Below are positions 15,659 to 25,216 of a stretch of 64,000 nucleotides of DNA, in pieces. A model generated the notes under the pieces. That model searched no databases. It was given only the letters and a program-made list of their open reading frames with translations, and was not told where the DNA came from. Origin of the DNA: Silvimonas terrae (GTDB lineage Bacteria > Pseudomonadota > Gammaproteobacteria > Burkholderiales > Chitinibacteraceae); NCBI RefSeq assembly GCF_014202765.1, contig NZ_JACHHN010000011.1, forward strand, positions 1 to 64,000. Direction: 5' to 3'. The position numbers and the translations under genes are program-made. Each line of letters starts with the position of its first letter. Position 1 is the first letter of the stretch.

Positions 15659-17794
15659 ATGAAGCGCGCATTGATCCAATTGCCCGCCGCTGTCGCCGTA
15701 CTTTCTGCTTTGTCCGCCTGTGGCGGCGGCAGCAGTGATACTTCGGTTTCGACTTCGGGTGTAGTCACAGGTAGTTACTTCCGTCATGCCAAGGTGTGCA
15801 TCGACACCAATGCCAACGGCGTTTGCGATAGCGGCGAAGTCTCCGCTTACACGGACGACAACGGCGCATATACCCTCAAGGCCAATATTGCCGCAGGTTC
15901 CAAGGTTGCGCTGATTGCCGAAATCGGCACCGATGCCACCCGGTTTGACCCCACCACCAATACCGCCACACCCGTAACCAGCCGTTTGCTGTTCCGCGCA
16001 CCGGCCGGCACGACCGTTCTGAGCGCCATCAGCACCGAACTCGTCGCCATGATGAGCCAGAACGGTGGCGATCAAGCCGCAGCAACCAGCACGCTGGCAA
16101 CCCGTCTGGGCGTCAGCGCAGACAAGCTGCTGGAAGACCACAACAAAGAAGCCGACGCGACCATCAAGGCCGCGCTGCAAGCCGAAAACGATCGCGTGAT
16201 TCCACGGATTGCCGGCGCGCTGGCCTCGGGCTCTGATCCGCTGACCGCGCTGAACAATGATCTGGCGCTGGATCAGATCAAGACCGTGGTGGTGATTTAC
16301 GCCGAAAACCGCGGCTTCGATAACCTGTATGGCCTGTTCCCGGGCGCCAACGGTATTCCGGGCAAAAACCCGACCGCCACTGGCAGCATCGCCAAACAGG
16401 TGGATTTTGACGGCAGCACGCTGCCGACCCTGCCGCCGGTCTGGGGTGGTCTGACGCTGGCAGGTCAAGCGGTCACCGTGACCCAGGCGCAAGCTACGGG
16501 CTGGGCCAACAACATGTTCCAGGTAGATGATCCTGCAGGCGTGCAAGGCACGGGTGTCGTGGTGGACCAGACCGTCATCACGCGCGATCTGGTGCATCGC
16601 TTCTATGAAAACCAGATGCAGATCAACGGCGGCAAGAACGACAAATACGCCGCTTATACCGACGCGGGTGCCCTGACCATGGGTTACTTCGACGGTAGCA
16701 AGATGAAAATGTGGAACGTCGCCAGGAACTACGTGCTGGCCGACAACTTCTATCAAGGCGCATTTGGCGGTTCGTTCCTGAACCACCAGTACCTGATCTG
16801 CGCGTGCGCACCGACCTACCCGAATGCGGATACCGCCAGTGCGCATCCGAGCATCTCGGCAGTAGATACCGATGCCAACGGCAACTTTGTCCGCCTGACC
16901 CCGGCTGCGACCGCAGCGTCCTCCGTGCTGAGCGCTGCCGCGACCTATCTGGCCGACGGCAACATCACGCCGAAGGACAAGAACGGCATGTTCTACGCCG
17001 TCAACACCATGCAACCGCCGTATCAGCCGTCCAGCAACGCGCCGGCCAGCACCGATACTGCCAAGCTGTATGCAGACCCGACCAAGGCCAACACCTTGCC
17101 GGTGCAAACGCAGACCAACGTGGGTGACCTGTTGACCGCCAAGGGCATCACCTGGGCCTGGTATGCCGGTGCCTGGAACACGACGCTGACCGCCGCCCAG
17201 GGCAGCCGCAGCTTTGGTTCCCCGACACCGAACTTCCAGTTCCACCATCATCCGTTCAACTACTTCCAGCGTTTTGACCCGGGTACCACCCAGGGCGCTG
17301 CCGAGCGCGCAGAACACTTGCGTGACTTCGACAGCCGCTTTGTGGCCGATGCCAACGCCGGTACGCTGCCGACGGTGTCTTTCTACAAGCCGCAAGGTAA
17401 CCTGAACCAGCACAACGGCTATGCCAACGTGACTGACGGTGACCAGCACATTGCAGACCTGATCACCACGCTGCAAAACTCGCCGCAATGGAAGAACATG
17501 CTGATCGTCGTGACCTACGACGAAAACGGTGGCTTCTACGACCACGCCACGGTGCCCAAGGGCGACCGTTGGGGCCCGGGCACACGTATTCCGGCGATCA
17601 TTGTCTCGCCATTTGCCAAGAAGGGTTACGTGGATCACACCCAGTACGACACCGCATCCATCCTGCGCTTCATCACCAACCGCTTCTCTTTGCCGGTGCT
17701 GCAAGGCTTGAAGGATCGTGATACCGCGCTGGTGGCCAACGGTGCCAAGCCAATGGGCGACTTGTCCAACGCGCTGGATTTCTCGCAAAAGTAA
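15659..17794 (+). CDS. AcpA-like phosphoesterase (acid phosphatase/phospholipase C family) lipoprotein
   Basis: A 711-residue lipoprotein starting at the ATG 15659, preceded by AAGGAG. The lipobox LSAC-GGGSS (residue ~21) is followed by a ~110-residue β-domain (VTGSYFRHAKVCIDTNANGVC) and then the phosphoesterase domain: VVVIYAENRGFDNLYGLFPG, MWNVARNYVLADNFYQGAFGGSFLNHQYLICACAP, VVTYDENGGFYDHATVPKGDRWGPGTRIPAIIVSPFA. These are metal-site motifs of the PF04185 family (AcpA, PlcC). Residues near 245 carry ENRG where most members have ENHS. It likely hydrolyses phosphate monoesters or phosphodiesters at the cell surface. It is divergent from a dihaem peroxidase. Confidence 0.9.
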   Translation: MKRALIQLPAAVAVLSALSACGGGSSDTSVSTSGVVTGSYFRHAKVCIDTNANGVCDSGEVSAYTDDNGAYTLKANIAAGSKVALIAEIGTDATRFDPTTNTATPVTSRLLFRAPAGTTVLSAISTELVAMMSQNGGDQAAATSTLATRLGVSADKLLEDHNKEADATIKAALQAENDRVIPRIAGALASGSDPLTALNNDLALDQIKTVVVIYAENRGFDNLYGLFPGANGIPGKNPTATGSIAKQVDFDGSTLPTLPPVWGGLTLAGQAVTVTQAQATGWANNMFQVDDPAGVQGTGVVVDQTVITRDLVHRFYENQMQINGGKNDKYAAYTDAGALTMGYFDGSKMKMWNVARNYVLADNFYQGAFGGSFLNHQYLICACAPTYPNADTASAHPSISAVDTDANGNFVRLTPAATAASSVLSAAATYLADGNITPKDKNGMFYAVNTMQPPYQPSSNAPASTDTAKLYADPTKANTLPVQTQTNVGDLLTAKGITWAWYAGAWNTTLTAAQGSRSFGSPTPNFQFHHHPFNYFQRFDPGTTQGAAERAEHLRDFDSRFVADANAGTLPTVSFYKPQGNLNQHNGYANVTDGDQHIADLITTLQNSPQWKNMLIVVTYDENGGFYDHATVPKGDRWGPGTRIPAIIVSPFAKKGYVDHTQYDTASILRFITNRFSLPVLQGLKDRDTALVANGAKPMGDLSNALDFSQK

Positions 17795-17819
17795 TCCACC
17801 CCGTTGCACGCTGAACCAA

Positions 17820-17844
17820 ACGGGCCTTCGGGCCCGTTTTTTTT
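17820..17844 (+). terminator. Rho-independent terminator after the phosphoesterase gene
   Basis: Stem ACGGGCC/GGCCCGT with a TTCG tetraloop, then eight T. The following ~270 bp up to the VWA lipoprotein gene show no ORF of note. Confidence 0.92.
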
Positions 17845-18112
17845 GTTATTGCGTCCGGCGTGCCCCCGGGGGGGAATGCCATCCGTTCCCGCCAGGCGTG
17901 TCCCTGGTTTAAGGCGTTTTTGTTGCCAAATCCCCATTCCCGCATTGAACCTGCGCAAGACTGTTGAGGGTTCCAGCCCCGCTGGATAAGCAAATCAGTG
18001 TGACCTGATTGTGAGTTGCGAAGCCTCCCGCCTACCTTCACCAGCGCGCTTTCTCATGGAAGGCTGCCTCACACCTGATTCCACGTTCCGCTCACGCCAA
18101 CAGGAAAGTTCA

Positions 18113-19801
18113 ATGTGTAAACGCACCGCATACAGCAGCCTTGTCTGCCTTGCTCTGGCCGCTCTTATGGGCTGTAGCTCCCCCATGCCTGAAAACCAGG
18201 TATCAAAAGTAGCCCCACCTCCGACCGTCGTGACGCCGGTACCTGCAGTTCATCCCGCAGTTGCGCCTGCCCCCGTATCGGCCCCGGTGGGAGCAAGGGC
18301 TGGCATTGTCATCTCAGGTAGCGCGGAGATGGATAGCCAGTACCGTGTCATGTCCTCGCAAGACACCGCCAAGTACAAACACTATGACGACAATGGCATC
18401 CAGCAGGTTGCCAAACATCCGCTGACGACGTTCAGTCTTGATATGGACACCGGCAGCTATGCCAACGTCAGGCGCTTTCTTAATCAGGGCAGCCTGCCTC
18501 CTGCCGATGCGGTGCGTACTGAAGAGCTGATCAACTATTTTCCTGCCGAGGGGATTAGCGGCAAGCGCCTGAATAACTCGCCCTTTGCCGCAAATTATGA
18601 GCTTGCCCCCAGCCCCTGGGACCCGAACAAGGTCCTGCTGCGGGTGAATGTTGAAGCTGTCGGTAACAACGAGCCTGTACCCGCTTCGAACCTGGTGTTC
18701 CTGGTTGATGTGTCGGGGTCTATGGATTCGCCGGAGCGCCTGCCGCTGATCAAGACCTCCCTCAAAATGTTGACGCGACAGTTGCGCCCTCAGGACACGG
18801 TATCGCTGGTCACTTATGCCAGTGGCACCCGGGTGGTACTGCCGCCCTTGTCGGGTGAGAACAAGGCTGCTATCGAGGCTGCCATTGATCAACTGCAGGC
18901 CGGTGGTGGCACGGCGGGCGCATCGGGTTTGGCGCTGGCCTATCAAATGGCCCGGCAAGGTTTCATCGCTGGCGGTGTGAACCGCGTGTTGTTGGCTACG
19001 GATGGAGACTTCAATGTGGGCGTCACCAGTACCCAGGCGCTGATCGAGATGGTCAAGCGTGAGCGTGATTCGAACGTCACGCTTTCCACACTGGGCGTCG
19101 GCGGCAGCAACTTCAACGATGCCATGATGGTGCAGATTGCGGATGCAGGTAATGGCAACTATAGCTATCTGGATTCGCTGTCAGAGGCGAACAAAGTGCT
19201 GCACGATGAAATGCAGTCCACCCTGGTGACCGTCGCCAAAGACGTCAAGGCGCAGATTGAATTCAACCCGGCGCAAGTGATCGAATATCGGCAGATTGGC
19301 TACGAGAAGCGCCAATTGCGTAACGAAGACTTTAATAACGACAAAGTCGACGCAGGCGATATTGGTGCCGGTAAACGTGTCACTGTCCTGTATGAGCTGA
19401 CCCTGAAGGGGGGTAAACCAAGTGTAGATCCATCTCGCTACCAGTCGGCCAAAGCTGCCAAAGCGGGCGTGACACAGCACGGTGACGAATTGGCGTACCT
19501 GAAGCTGCGGTGGAAAAAGCCGGAAGGCAAACAAAGCCAGCTGGTTTCGATGGCATTGCAGAAATCCGGGATGCGGATCTCATTTAATGATGCTTCCACT
19601 GACACCCGCTTCCTGGCCGCCGTTGCCGCGTACGGGCAGAAGCTGCGTAATAACCCGTCACTGGCTTCTACCTCCTGGACGTCTATCGCAGATTGGGCAG
19701 CGGCCGCCAAAGGTCAAGATACAGCGGGCTACCGCGCCGAATTCGTACGCCTGGCAGGCTTGGCCGGATTAATCTCACCCACGAACCCACAGACCCGGTG
19801 A
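18113..19801 (+). CDS. yfbK: VWA-domain lipoprotein, YfbK-like
   Basis: From the ATG at 18113 (CAGGAAAG upstream) a 562-residue protein with a lipoprotein signal (LALAALMGC-SS). An N-terminal family domain includes HPLTTFSLDMDTGSYANVRRF. The von Willebrand factor A domain has the metal-ion site DVSGSMDS near 195 and the conserved DGDFNVG. The C-terminal DUF3520-type region includes VKAQIEFNPAQVIEYRQIGY and YQKLRNNPSL-like sequence. It is predicted to be anchored to the outer membrane facing the periplasm; E. coli YfbK is of unknown function. Single-gene unit with its own terminator. Confidence 0.88.
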   Translation: MCKRTAYSSLVCLALAALMGCSSPMPENQVSKVAPPPTVVTPVPAVHPAVAPAPVSAPVGARAGIVISGSAEMDSQYRVMSSQDTAKYKHYDDNGIQQVAKHPLTTFSLDMDTGSYANVRRFLNQGSLPPADAVRTEELINYFPAEGISGKRLNNSPFAANYELAPSPWDPNKVLLRVNVEAVGNNEPVPASNLVFLVDVSGSMDSPERLPLIKTSLKMLTRQLRPQDTVSLVTYASGTRVVLPPLSGENKAAIEAAIDQLQAGGGTAGASGLALAYQMARQGFIAGGVNRVLLATDGDFNVGVTSTQALIEMVKRERDSNVTLSTLGVGGSNFNDAMMVQIADAGNGNYSYLDSLSEANKVLHDEMQSTLVTVAKDVKAQIEFNPAQVIEYRQIGYEKRQLRNEDFNNDKVDAGDIGAGKRVTVLYELTLKGGKPSVDPSRYQSAKAAKAGVTQHGDELAYLKLRWKKPEGKQSQLVSMALQKSGMRISFNDASTDTRFLAAVAAYGQKLRNNPSLASTSWTSIADWAAAAKGQDTAGYRAEFVRLAGLAGLISPTNPQTR

Positions 19802-19816
19802 GAAAGAGGTAGCCAG

Positions 19817-19847
19817 AAAAAAGGACGGCCGAAGCCGTCCTTTTTTT
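19817..19847 (+). terminator. Rho-independent terminator after yfbK
   Basis: Perfect 9-bp stem AAGGACGGC/GCCGTCCTT with a CGAA loop, followed by T-run. Confidence 0.93.
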
Positions 19848-19989
19848 ATCTGAACCACTGGCTGGTCCTGGCGCAAACCAGTGTGCGGCGCCGGTGTACA
19901 ACCCGTTTTTTTGTTCATGCCATCTGCAAGAAGCGCTGCCACACTGCTATTGTTCTGTTTTGTCGTTTAATTGCCTTGAGGTTTTGCCC

Positions 19990-20367
19990 GTGTCCGCACT
20001 TGACGCCGTATCACGCCGCCGTATCAGCAAACTCAACCCGCGCCAGCGCAAAAAGCTGCATGTGGCGGAATATCAGGAACTGGGCTTTGATATCCACGTG
20101 ACGTTCAAGGCCCCGCTGGATGATGCCGCCATGACCGCATTCATCAACGACACACTGGATTACGCCGACCAGCGTGGCTGGATGCTCGGTGGTCTGGGCG
20201 GTCATCTGCCGCTGACAGAAACCTCGGCCTTTGTCTGCAAGGCTGCTCGCGGCTCGCTGGGCGAGGAAGACCGTGACGCGTTTGTGGCCTGGTTCAAGGC
20301 TCGTGCCGATGTCGCCACTGCCACGGCCGATGCGCTGGTTGATGTCTGGCACGGCTGGCTGGAGTAA
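19990..20367 (+). CDS. yggL: YggL-family 50S ribosome-binding protein (DUF469)
   Basis: I choose the GTG at 19990 (TTGAGG 7 bases upstream), giving 125 residues: SALDAVSRRRISKLNPRQRKKLHVAEYQELGF. The basic N-terminus with LxPRQRKKLHxxEYQELGF and the C-terminal DALVDVWHGW match E. coli YggL, a small protein reported to bind the 50S subunit. The frame is open 32 codons further upstream, but that part is Cys/hydrophobic-rich, unlike the family. First gene of a close four-gene row (GNAT, yfcF, SRPBCC) on the same strand. Confidence 0.85.
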   Translation: MSALDAVSRRRISKLNPRQRKKLHVAEYQELGFDIHVTFKAPLDDAAMTAFINDTLDYADQRGWMLGGLGGHLPLTETSAFVCKAARGSLGEEDRDAFVAWFKARADVATATADALVDVWHGWLE

Positions 20368-20374
20368 CCACGTC

Positions 20375-20836
20375 GTGAGCGCCCAGGCCGCCTTTGTGTG
20401 TCTGCCGGTCAGCCCGGCTGATCTGGAGGACCTGTGCGAGATTCGCGTGCAGGCCATGCAGCCCAGCCTGGCACGGCTGGGGCGCTTTGACGACGCCCGC
20501 GCGCGCCAGCGCTTCAGGGATCAATTTCAACCGGCCTTCACCTGGCTGATCAGCGTGAATGACACGCGGGCCGGGTTTTATTGCCTGATCCGCCAGGACA
20601 AGGCGTTTTATCTGCAAAATCTGTATCTGTTACCGGCCATGAGCGGGCAGGGCCTGGGGTCGGCCGTGCTGCAATCCATCCTCGCTCAGGCGGATAGCGC
20701 CGGTTTGCCGGTGCACCTTGAAGTGCTGATTGAAAGTGACGCTGCGCGTTTTTACGAACGCCACGGTTTTGCCAAACTGCGCGAGGATGGGGTCGATCTG
20801 TACTACCAGCGCGCTGCTGCCGTTTTGCAACCTTGA
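20375..20836 (+). CDS. GNAT family N-acetyltransferase
   Basis: From the GTG at 20375 (GGAG about 10 bases upstream), 153 residues. The acetyl-CoA binding motif A is visible as LYLLPAMSGQGLGSAVLQSI (residues ~90-109), followed by the GNAT ending VLIESDAARFYERHGFAKL. Seven bases separate it from the yggL stop. The acceptor substrate is unknown. The reading frame is open much further upstream but there overlaps yggL. Confidence 0.85.
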   Translation: MSAQAAFVCLPVSPADLEDLCEIRVQAMQPSLARLGRFDDARARQRFRDQFQPAFTWLISVNDTRAGFYCLIRQDKAFYLQNLYLLPAMSGQGLGSAVLQSILAQADSAGLPVHLEVLIESDAARFYERHGFAKLREDGVDLYYQRAAAVLQP

Positions 20837-20845
20837 GGCCGGATC

Positions 20846-21481
20846 ATGACCGACGCTGCCATCACGCTCTATACCGATGCCGCATTTCTCAGCCCCTACG
20901 CCATGAGCGTGTTTGTGGGTCTGCATGAAAAAGGGCTGCCGTTTTCGCTGGTCAGCGTAGACCTGGATAAAGGCGCGCACTACGCGCCTACCTACCGGGC
21001 CAGTTCGCTCACCGCCCGCGTACCCATGTTGCAGGCTGGCGAGTTCACGCTGTCTGAATCCACCGCCATCATCGAATTTCTGGACGACACCTTCGCCGCA
21101 CCGGATTTTGCGCCGCTGTTGCCAGTCCACCCGCTGGAGCGTGCCCGCGCCCGCCAGGTGCAAGCCTGGCTGCGCAGCGACCTGTTGCCGCTGCGGTACG
21201 AGCGTTCCACCGAAGTGGTATTCATCCAGCCCAACCCCACACCGCTGTCTTTTGAAGCCACCGACGCTGTCGAGAAGTTGTTTGATGTGGCCGACAAACT
21301 GATCCCGGATGGGGCCACCAGCCTGTTTGAACACTGGTGCATTGCCGATACTGATCTCGCGCTGATGCTCAATCGTCTGGCGCGCAACGGTGATGAGATT
21401 CCGGAAAAACTGCGCCGTTACGCTGCTGCGCAGTGGGAACGGCCTTCTGTGCGCAAGTGGCTGAATTTGCGTACCAATTAA
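20846..21481 (+). CDS. yfcF: Glutathione S-transferase, YfcF type
   Basis: A 211-residue protein with strong family match to E. coli YfcF: thioredoxin-like N-terminal half (ITLYTDAAFLSPYAMSVFVGLHEKGLPFSLVSVDL, then RVPMLQAGEFTLSESTAIIEFLDD) and helical C-terminal half (ARARQVQAWLRSDLLPLRYERST; HWCIADTDLALMLNRLARNGDE). YfcF is a glutathione transferase/peroxidase linked to oxidative stress. The Ser in SPYA is the likely glutathione-activating residue. GAGG stands before the ATG; 10 bases follow the previous stop. Confidence 0.9.
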   Translation: MTDAAITLYTDAAFLSPYAMSVFVGLHEKGLPFSLVSVDLDKGAHYAPTYRASSLTARVPMLQAGEFTLSESTAIIEFLDDTFAAPDFAPLLPVHPLERARARQVQAWLRSDLLPLRYERSTEVVFIQPNPTPLSFEATDAVEKLFDVADKLIPDGATSLFEHWCIADTDLALMLNRLARNGDEIPEKLRRYAAAQWERPSVRKWLNLRTN

Positions 21482-21500
21482 GCCCTTCAAGGCCCACTCC

Positions 21501-21893
21501 ATGCTTCCCGCGCTCACCTTCTCTGTCAGCATCAACCGCCCGGCGATTGAGGTCTATGCCTTCCTGGCCGACCCTGAAAACTGGCCGCAATGGGCCACTG
21601 GCCTGGCCAGCGGTATTCGCCAGGTCAACGGCATCTGGTACGCGCAAAGTCCGTCGGGCGAGTTGCCGGTGGATTTCTCGCCACGCAACGATTACGGCGT
21701 GCTGGACCACACTGTTATCCCGCCGGGCCAGGCGCCGGTGCATGTGCCCATGCGGGTCATCGCCAATGCCGATAGTGCCGAGGTGCTGCTCACGCTGTTC
21801 CGGCAACCTGGCATGGCGGATGACATCTGGCAGCGTGACCAGAACTGGGTGCGCAAAGACCTGACGCAACTGCAAGCGGTGCTGACCCGCTGA
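21501..21893 (+). CDS. SRPBCC-fold protein
   Basis: A 130-residue small protein with the START/SRPBCC opening FSVSINRPAIEVYAFLADPENWPQWATGL, the usual helix-grip signature of polyketide-cyclase-like proteins, and a C-terminal helix (DLTQLQAVLTR). Members bind hydrophobic ligands; no catalytic assignment is possible. AAGG lies before the ATG, 19 bases after yfcF, so it is probably the last gene of that cluster. Confidence 0.82.
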   Translation: MLPALTFSVSINRPAIEVYAFLADPENWPQWATGLASGIRQVNGIWYAQSPSGELPVDFSPRNDYGVLDHTVIPPGQAPVHVPMRVIANADSAEVLLTLFRQPGMADDIWQRDQNWVRKDLTQLQAVLTR

Positions 21894-22053
21894 ACCTCTG
21901 CGCTTGCGCTGTGTCGCAGCCAGGCGTGGTGCTGTTTCATTTGTATCAACGCGGTAGCGGTACATTTCACCTCGCGCCATCACCGCCACGCCAGCCGGCG
22001 TGCAGGTATCATGCCGCAGTCAACCGACTGGCCTTGAGCCACCCAAAAAGAAC

Positions 22054-23244
22054 ATGAAACTATCCAGAAAAACGACCCGCATCGTCGTGATCGGGCTGCT
22101 TGTGCTTGTCGCCCTGTTTGCCCTGAGCCGTGTGCTGTTCAAGCCGGCCAAACCGCAATTTCTGACCACCCCCGTGAGCCGCATGGATCTGGAAGACAGC
22201 GTGCTGGCCAGCGGCACCATCAAGCCGATCAAGCAGGTGAGTGTGGGTGCACAGGTCAACGGTCAGTTGAAGTCGCTCAAGGTCGTGCTGGGCGAGCGCG
22301 TGACCAAAGGCCAGTGGCTGGCCGAAATCGACCCGGTTTTGCAAGAGAACGACCTGCGCAAGGCTGAGGCCGGGCTCAGTAACGTGATTGCGCAAAAGGC
22401 CTCCAAACAGGCGCTGCTCAAGCAATATGAACTGGCGCTGCAACGTCAGCAAACCATGATCGCCACGGACGCCAGCGCGCGCGCTGATCTGGAAAGCGCG
22501 CAGGCGCAAGTGGATTCCACCAAAGCCGATCTGGCCGCACTGGATGCGCAGATCAAGCAATCGGCGGTGGATGTGGATACCGCCAAAGCCAACCTGGGCT
22601 ACACGCGCATTACCGCGCCCATGGATGGCGAGATCATCTCCATCGTGACGCAAGAAGGTCAGACCGTGGTGTCCGCACAAAGCGCACCGACCATTCTGAT
22701 CATGGCCAATCTGGATACCATGACCATCAAGTCGCAGGTGTCAGAGGCCGATGTCGTACGCGTCAAGCCCGGCCAACCGGTGTACTTCACCATTCTGGGC
22801 GCGCCAGACAAAAAGTTTGAAAGCAAGCTGCGGGCGATTGAACCTGCGCCAGAATCCATCAGTTCAGAAAGCACCACGACCACCAGTACAACCACCACCA
22901 GCGCGGTGTATTACAACGGCCTGTTTGACGTCGCCAACCCGGGGCATGTGCTCAAGACCAATATGACGGCGCAGGTGTCGATTGTGCAGGGCGAGGCCAA
23001 ACACGTGCTGGCGATCCCGGTCACCGCCCTGGGCCGCAAGGCCGCGGACGGTAGCTACGAAGTGCGCGTGCTGGGCAAGAATGACCTGCCGGAAACACGC
23101 CAGATCAAGGCCGGCCTGAACAACAATGTGAACGTTGAGGTCATCAGCGGCCTCAACGAGGGCGAGAAGGTGATCGTGGGCGATACCACGACCCTCAAGG
23201 CCGCCAGCGATGACCATCGCGGCCCTGGTGGCCCGGGGCACTGA
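22054..23244 (+). CDS. macA: MacA-type periplasmic adaptor of an ABC efflux pump
   Basis: A 396-residue membrane-fusion protein from the ATG at 22054. It has an N-terminal membrane anchor ([20 protein letters not shown]), a biotinyl-lipoyl/barrel half ([20 protein letters not shown]), a coiled-coil hairpin ([16 protein letters not shown]...ADLESAQAQ) and a beta-barrel ([20 protein letters not shown]). It connects MacB to an outer-membrane channel. A Ser/Thr run ([15 protein letters not shown]) sits near residues 270-285. Followed after one base by macB. The weak upstream ribosome site (AAAAAG) makes the start slightly uncertain; the frame opens 18 codons earlier. Confidence 0.92.
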   Translation: MKLSRKTTRIVVIGLLVLVALFALSRVLFKPAKPQFLTTPVSRMDLEDSVLASGTIKPIKQVSVGAQVNGQLKSLKVVLGERVTKGQWLAEIDPVLQENDLRKAEAGLSNVIAQKASKQALLKQYELALQRQQTMIATDASARADLESAQAQVDSTKADLAALDAQIKQSAVDVDTAKANLGYTRITAPMDGEIISIVTQEGQTVVSAQSAPTILIMANLDTMTIKSQVSEADVVRVKPGQPVYFTILGAPDKKFESKLRAIEPAPESISSESTTTTSTTTTSAVYYNGLFDVANPGHVLKTNMTAQVSIVQGEAKHVLAIPVTALGRKAADGSYEVRVLGKNDLPETRQIKAGLNNNVNVEVISGLNEGEKVIVGDTTTLKAASDDHRGPGGPGH

Positions 23245-23245
23245 C

Positions 23246-25216
23246 ATGAGCACGACACAAGGTCGTCCGCTCCTGCAATTGACGCATCTGGAGCGGCGCT
23301 TCCCGGCCGGGGAAGAAGAAGTTACCGTGCTCAAAGACATCAACCTGACGATCAACGCCGGTGAAATGGTGGCGATTGTCGGGCAGTCTGGCTCGGGTAA
23401 ATCCACGTTGATGAATATTCTGGGCTGCCTCGACCGGCCTTCCAGCGGTAGCTATCAGGTGGCCGGGCGCGAAACCCGCGAACTGCAAACCGACGAACTG
23501 GCGACACTACGGCGCGAGTATTTCGGGTTTATCTTCCAGCGCTATCACTTGTTGCCGCATCTGTCGGCAGAAGAAAACGTCGAAATCCCGGCGGTGTATG
23601 CCGGCACCGACAAAACCCAACGTCGTGAACGCGCCCGGGGCCTGCTGGCCCGGCTGGGGCTGGCAGACCGCACCTTGCACCGGCCCAGCCAGTTGTCCGG
23701 CGGCCAGCAGCAACGGGTCAGTATCGCCCGCGCGCTCATGAATGGTGGCGATGTGATTCTGGCCGATGAACCGACCGGCGCGCTCGATAGTCGCAGCGGC
23801 GAAGAAGTCATGAATATCCTGCGGGAGCTACACCAGCGCGGGCATACCGTCATTCTGGTCACGCATGACATGACTGTGGCCAATAACGCCGAACGCATCA
23901 TTGAACTGCGGGACGGTGAGGTGATTGCGGATCGCCCCAACGTGCATGACCAGCACAGCCTGCCGCGTGAAACGCTGGATAAACCGCTGGCTCACAAACA
24001 AAACCTGTTGCACGCCAACTGGGGCCGCTTTGGCGAGGCGTTCAAAATGGCGTGGATTGCCATGATGACGCACCGCATGCGCACGCTCTTGACCATGCTG
24101 GGCATCATCATCGGCATTACCTCGGTGGTGTCGGTGGTGGCGCTGGGGCAGGGCGCGCGGCAAAAGGTGATCGACGACATCAGTTCAATCGGCACCAACA
24201 CCATCGACGTATTCCCTGGCAAAGGCTGGGGCGATGACAAAGCCAGTTCGATCAAAACCCTCAGTCAGAGCGATCTGGCCGTGCTGCAATCCCAGTTCTT
24301 TATCGACAGCGTGACGCCCTCGGTCTCGGGCAGTGAAACGCTGCGCTTTGGCAATGTGACAGCCAGCGCGTCGGTCAGCGGTGTGGGTGAGCAGTATTTT
24401 CGTGTGCGGGACATGAAAATGGCCAGCGGCCAGGCCTTTGGCGCGGCGGAAGTGACGCGTCAGGCACAAACCGTGGTGATTGACGACAACACCCGCGCCA
24501 AGCTCTTCAAAACCTGGGAAAACCCGGTCGGCAAGGTGATCCTGGTGGGCACGCTACCGTGCACGGTAGTGGCCGTGGCAGAGAAAAAAGAAAGCGCGTT
24601 TGGCAGCAATTCCAGCCTGCAGGTGTTCATCCCCTACACCACGGCCATGGGGCGTTTGCTGGGGCAGCAGTACTTCAACAGCATCACTGTGCGTGTGCGG
24701 GATGGCTTGCCCAATGATCTGGCCGAACAAAGCCTGACCAAGGTACTGACCTTGCGGCATGGCACTCAGGACTTCTTTACCAATTCGTCCGACAGCATTC
24801 TGAAAACGGTAGAAAAAACCACCGGCACGCTCACCTTGCTGATCTCTGCCATTGCGGTGATTTCCCTTGTGGTGGGCGGGATCGGCGTCATGAATATCAT
24901 GCTGGTGTCGGTCACTGAGCGCACGCATGAAATCGGTATTCGCATGGCCGTGGGCGCGCGTCAGCATGACATCCTGCAACAGTTTTTGATTGAAGCCGTG
25001 CTGGTGTGTTTGATGGGCGGCGTGATTGGCGTGCTGCTCAGCTTTGGCATTGGCTTTGTGTTCAGCCTGTTTGTGTCCGCCATGGCGATGAAATTTTCCG
25101 TGGGCTCCATTGTGGCGGCCTGCGTGTGTTCCACTTTGATTGGCGTGATCTTTGGTTTCATGCCCGCCCGTAACGCGGCGCGGCTGGACCCGATTGAAGC
25201 CCTGGCGCGCGAATGA
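23246..25216 (+). CDS. macB: MacB-type ABC transporter (ATPase + permease)
   Basis: A 656-residue protein from the ATG at 23246. The N-terminal ATPase has Walker A GQSGSGKS, signature [15 protein letters not shown] and Walker [15 protein letters not shown] MacB periplasmic domain lies between TM1 (~290, [20 protein letters not shown]) and the three C-terminal TM helices with the FtsX motif ([32 protein letters not shown]). It powers export of macrolides, peptides or siderophores through MacA and an outer-membrane factor. The stop overlaps the next gene's ATG. Confidence 0.95.
   Translation: MSTTQGRPLLQLTHLERRFPAGEEEVTVLKDINLTINAGEMVAIVGQSGSGKSTLMNILGCLDRPSSGSYQVAGRETRELQTDELATLRREYFGFIFQRYHLLPHLSAEENVEIPAVYAGTDKTQRRERARGLLARLGLADRTLHRPSQLSGGQQQRVSIARALMNGGDVILADEPTGALDSRSGEEVMNILRELHQRGHTVILVTHDMTVANNAERIIELRDGEVIADRPNVHDQHSLPRETLDKPLAHKQNLLHANWGRFGEAFKMAWIAMMTHRMRTLLTMLGIIIGITSVVSVVALGQGARQKVIDDISSIGTNTIDVFPGKGWGDDKASSIKTLSQSDLAVLQSQFFIDSVTPSVSGSETLRFGNVTASASVSGVGEQYFRVRDMKMASGQAFGAAEVTRQAQTVVIDDNTRAKLFKTWENPVGKVILVGTLPCTVVAVAEKKESAFGSNSSLQVFIPYTTAMGRLLGQQYFNSITVRVRDGLPNDLAEQSLTKVLTLRHGTQDFFTNSSDSILKTVEKTTGTLTLLISAIAVISLVVGGIGVMNIMLVSVTERTHEIGIRMAVGARQHDILQQFLIEAVLVCLMGGVIGVLLSFGIGFVFSLFVSAMAMKFSVGSIVAACVCSTLIGVIFGFMPARNAARLDPIEALARE

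Noticed and set aside
15599-17809. 736-residue open frame on the minus strand opposite the AcpA-like gene
   Set aside because: It is a GC-rich antisense shadow with no domain sense; the plus-strand frame has full family motifs, a signal sequence and a ribosome site.
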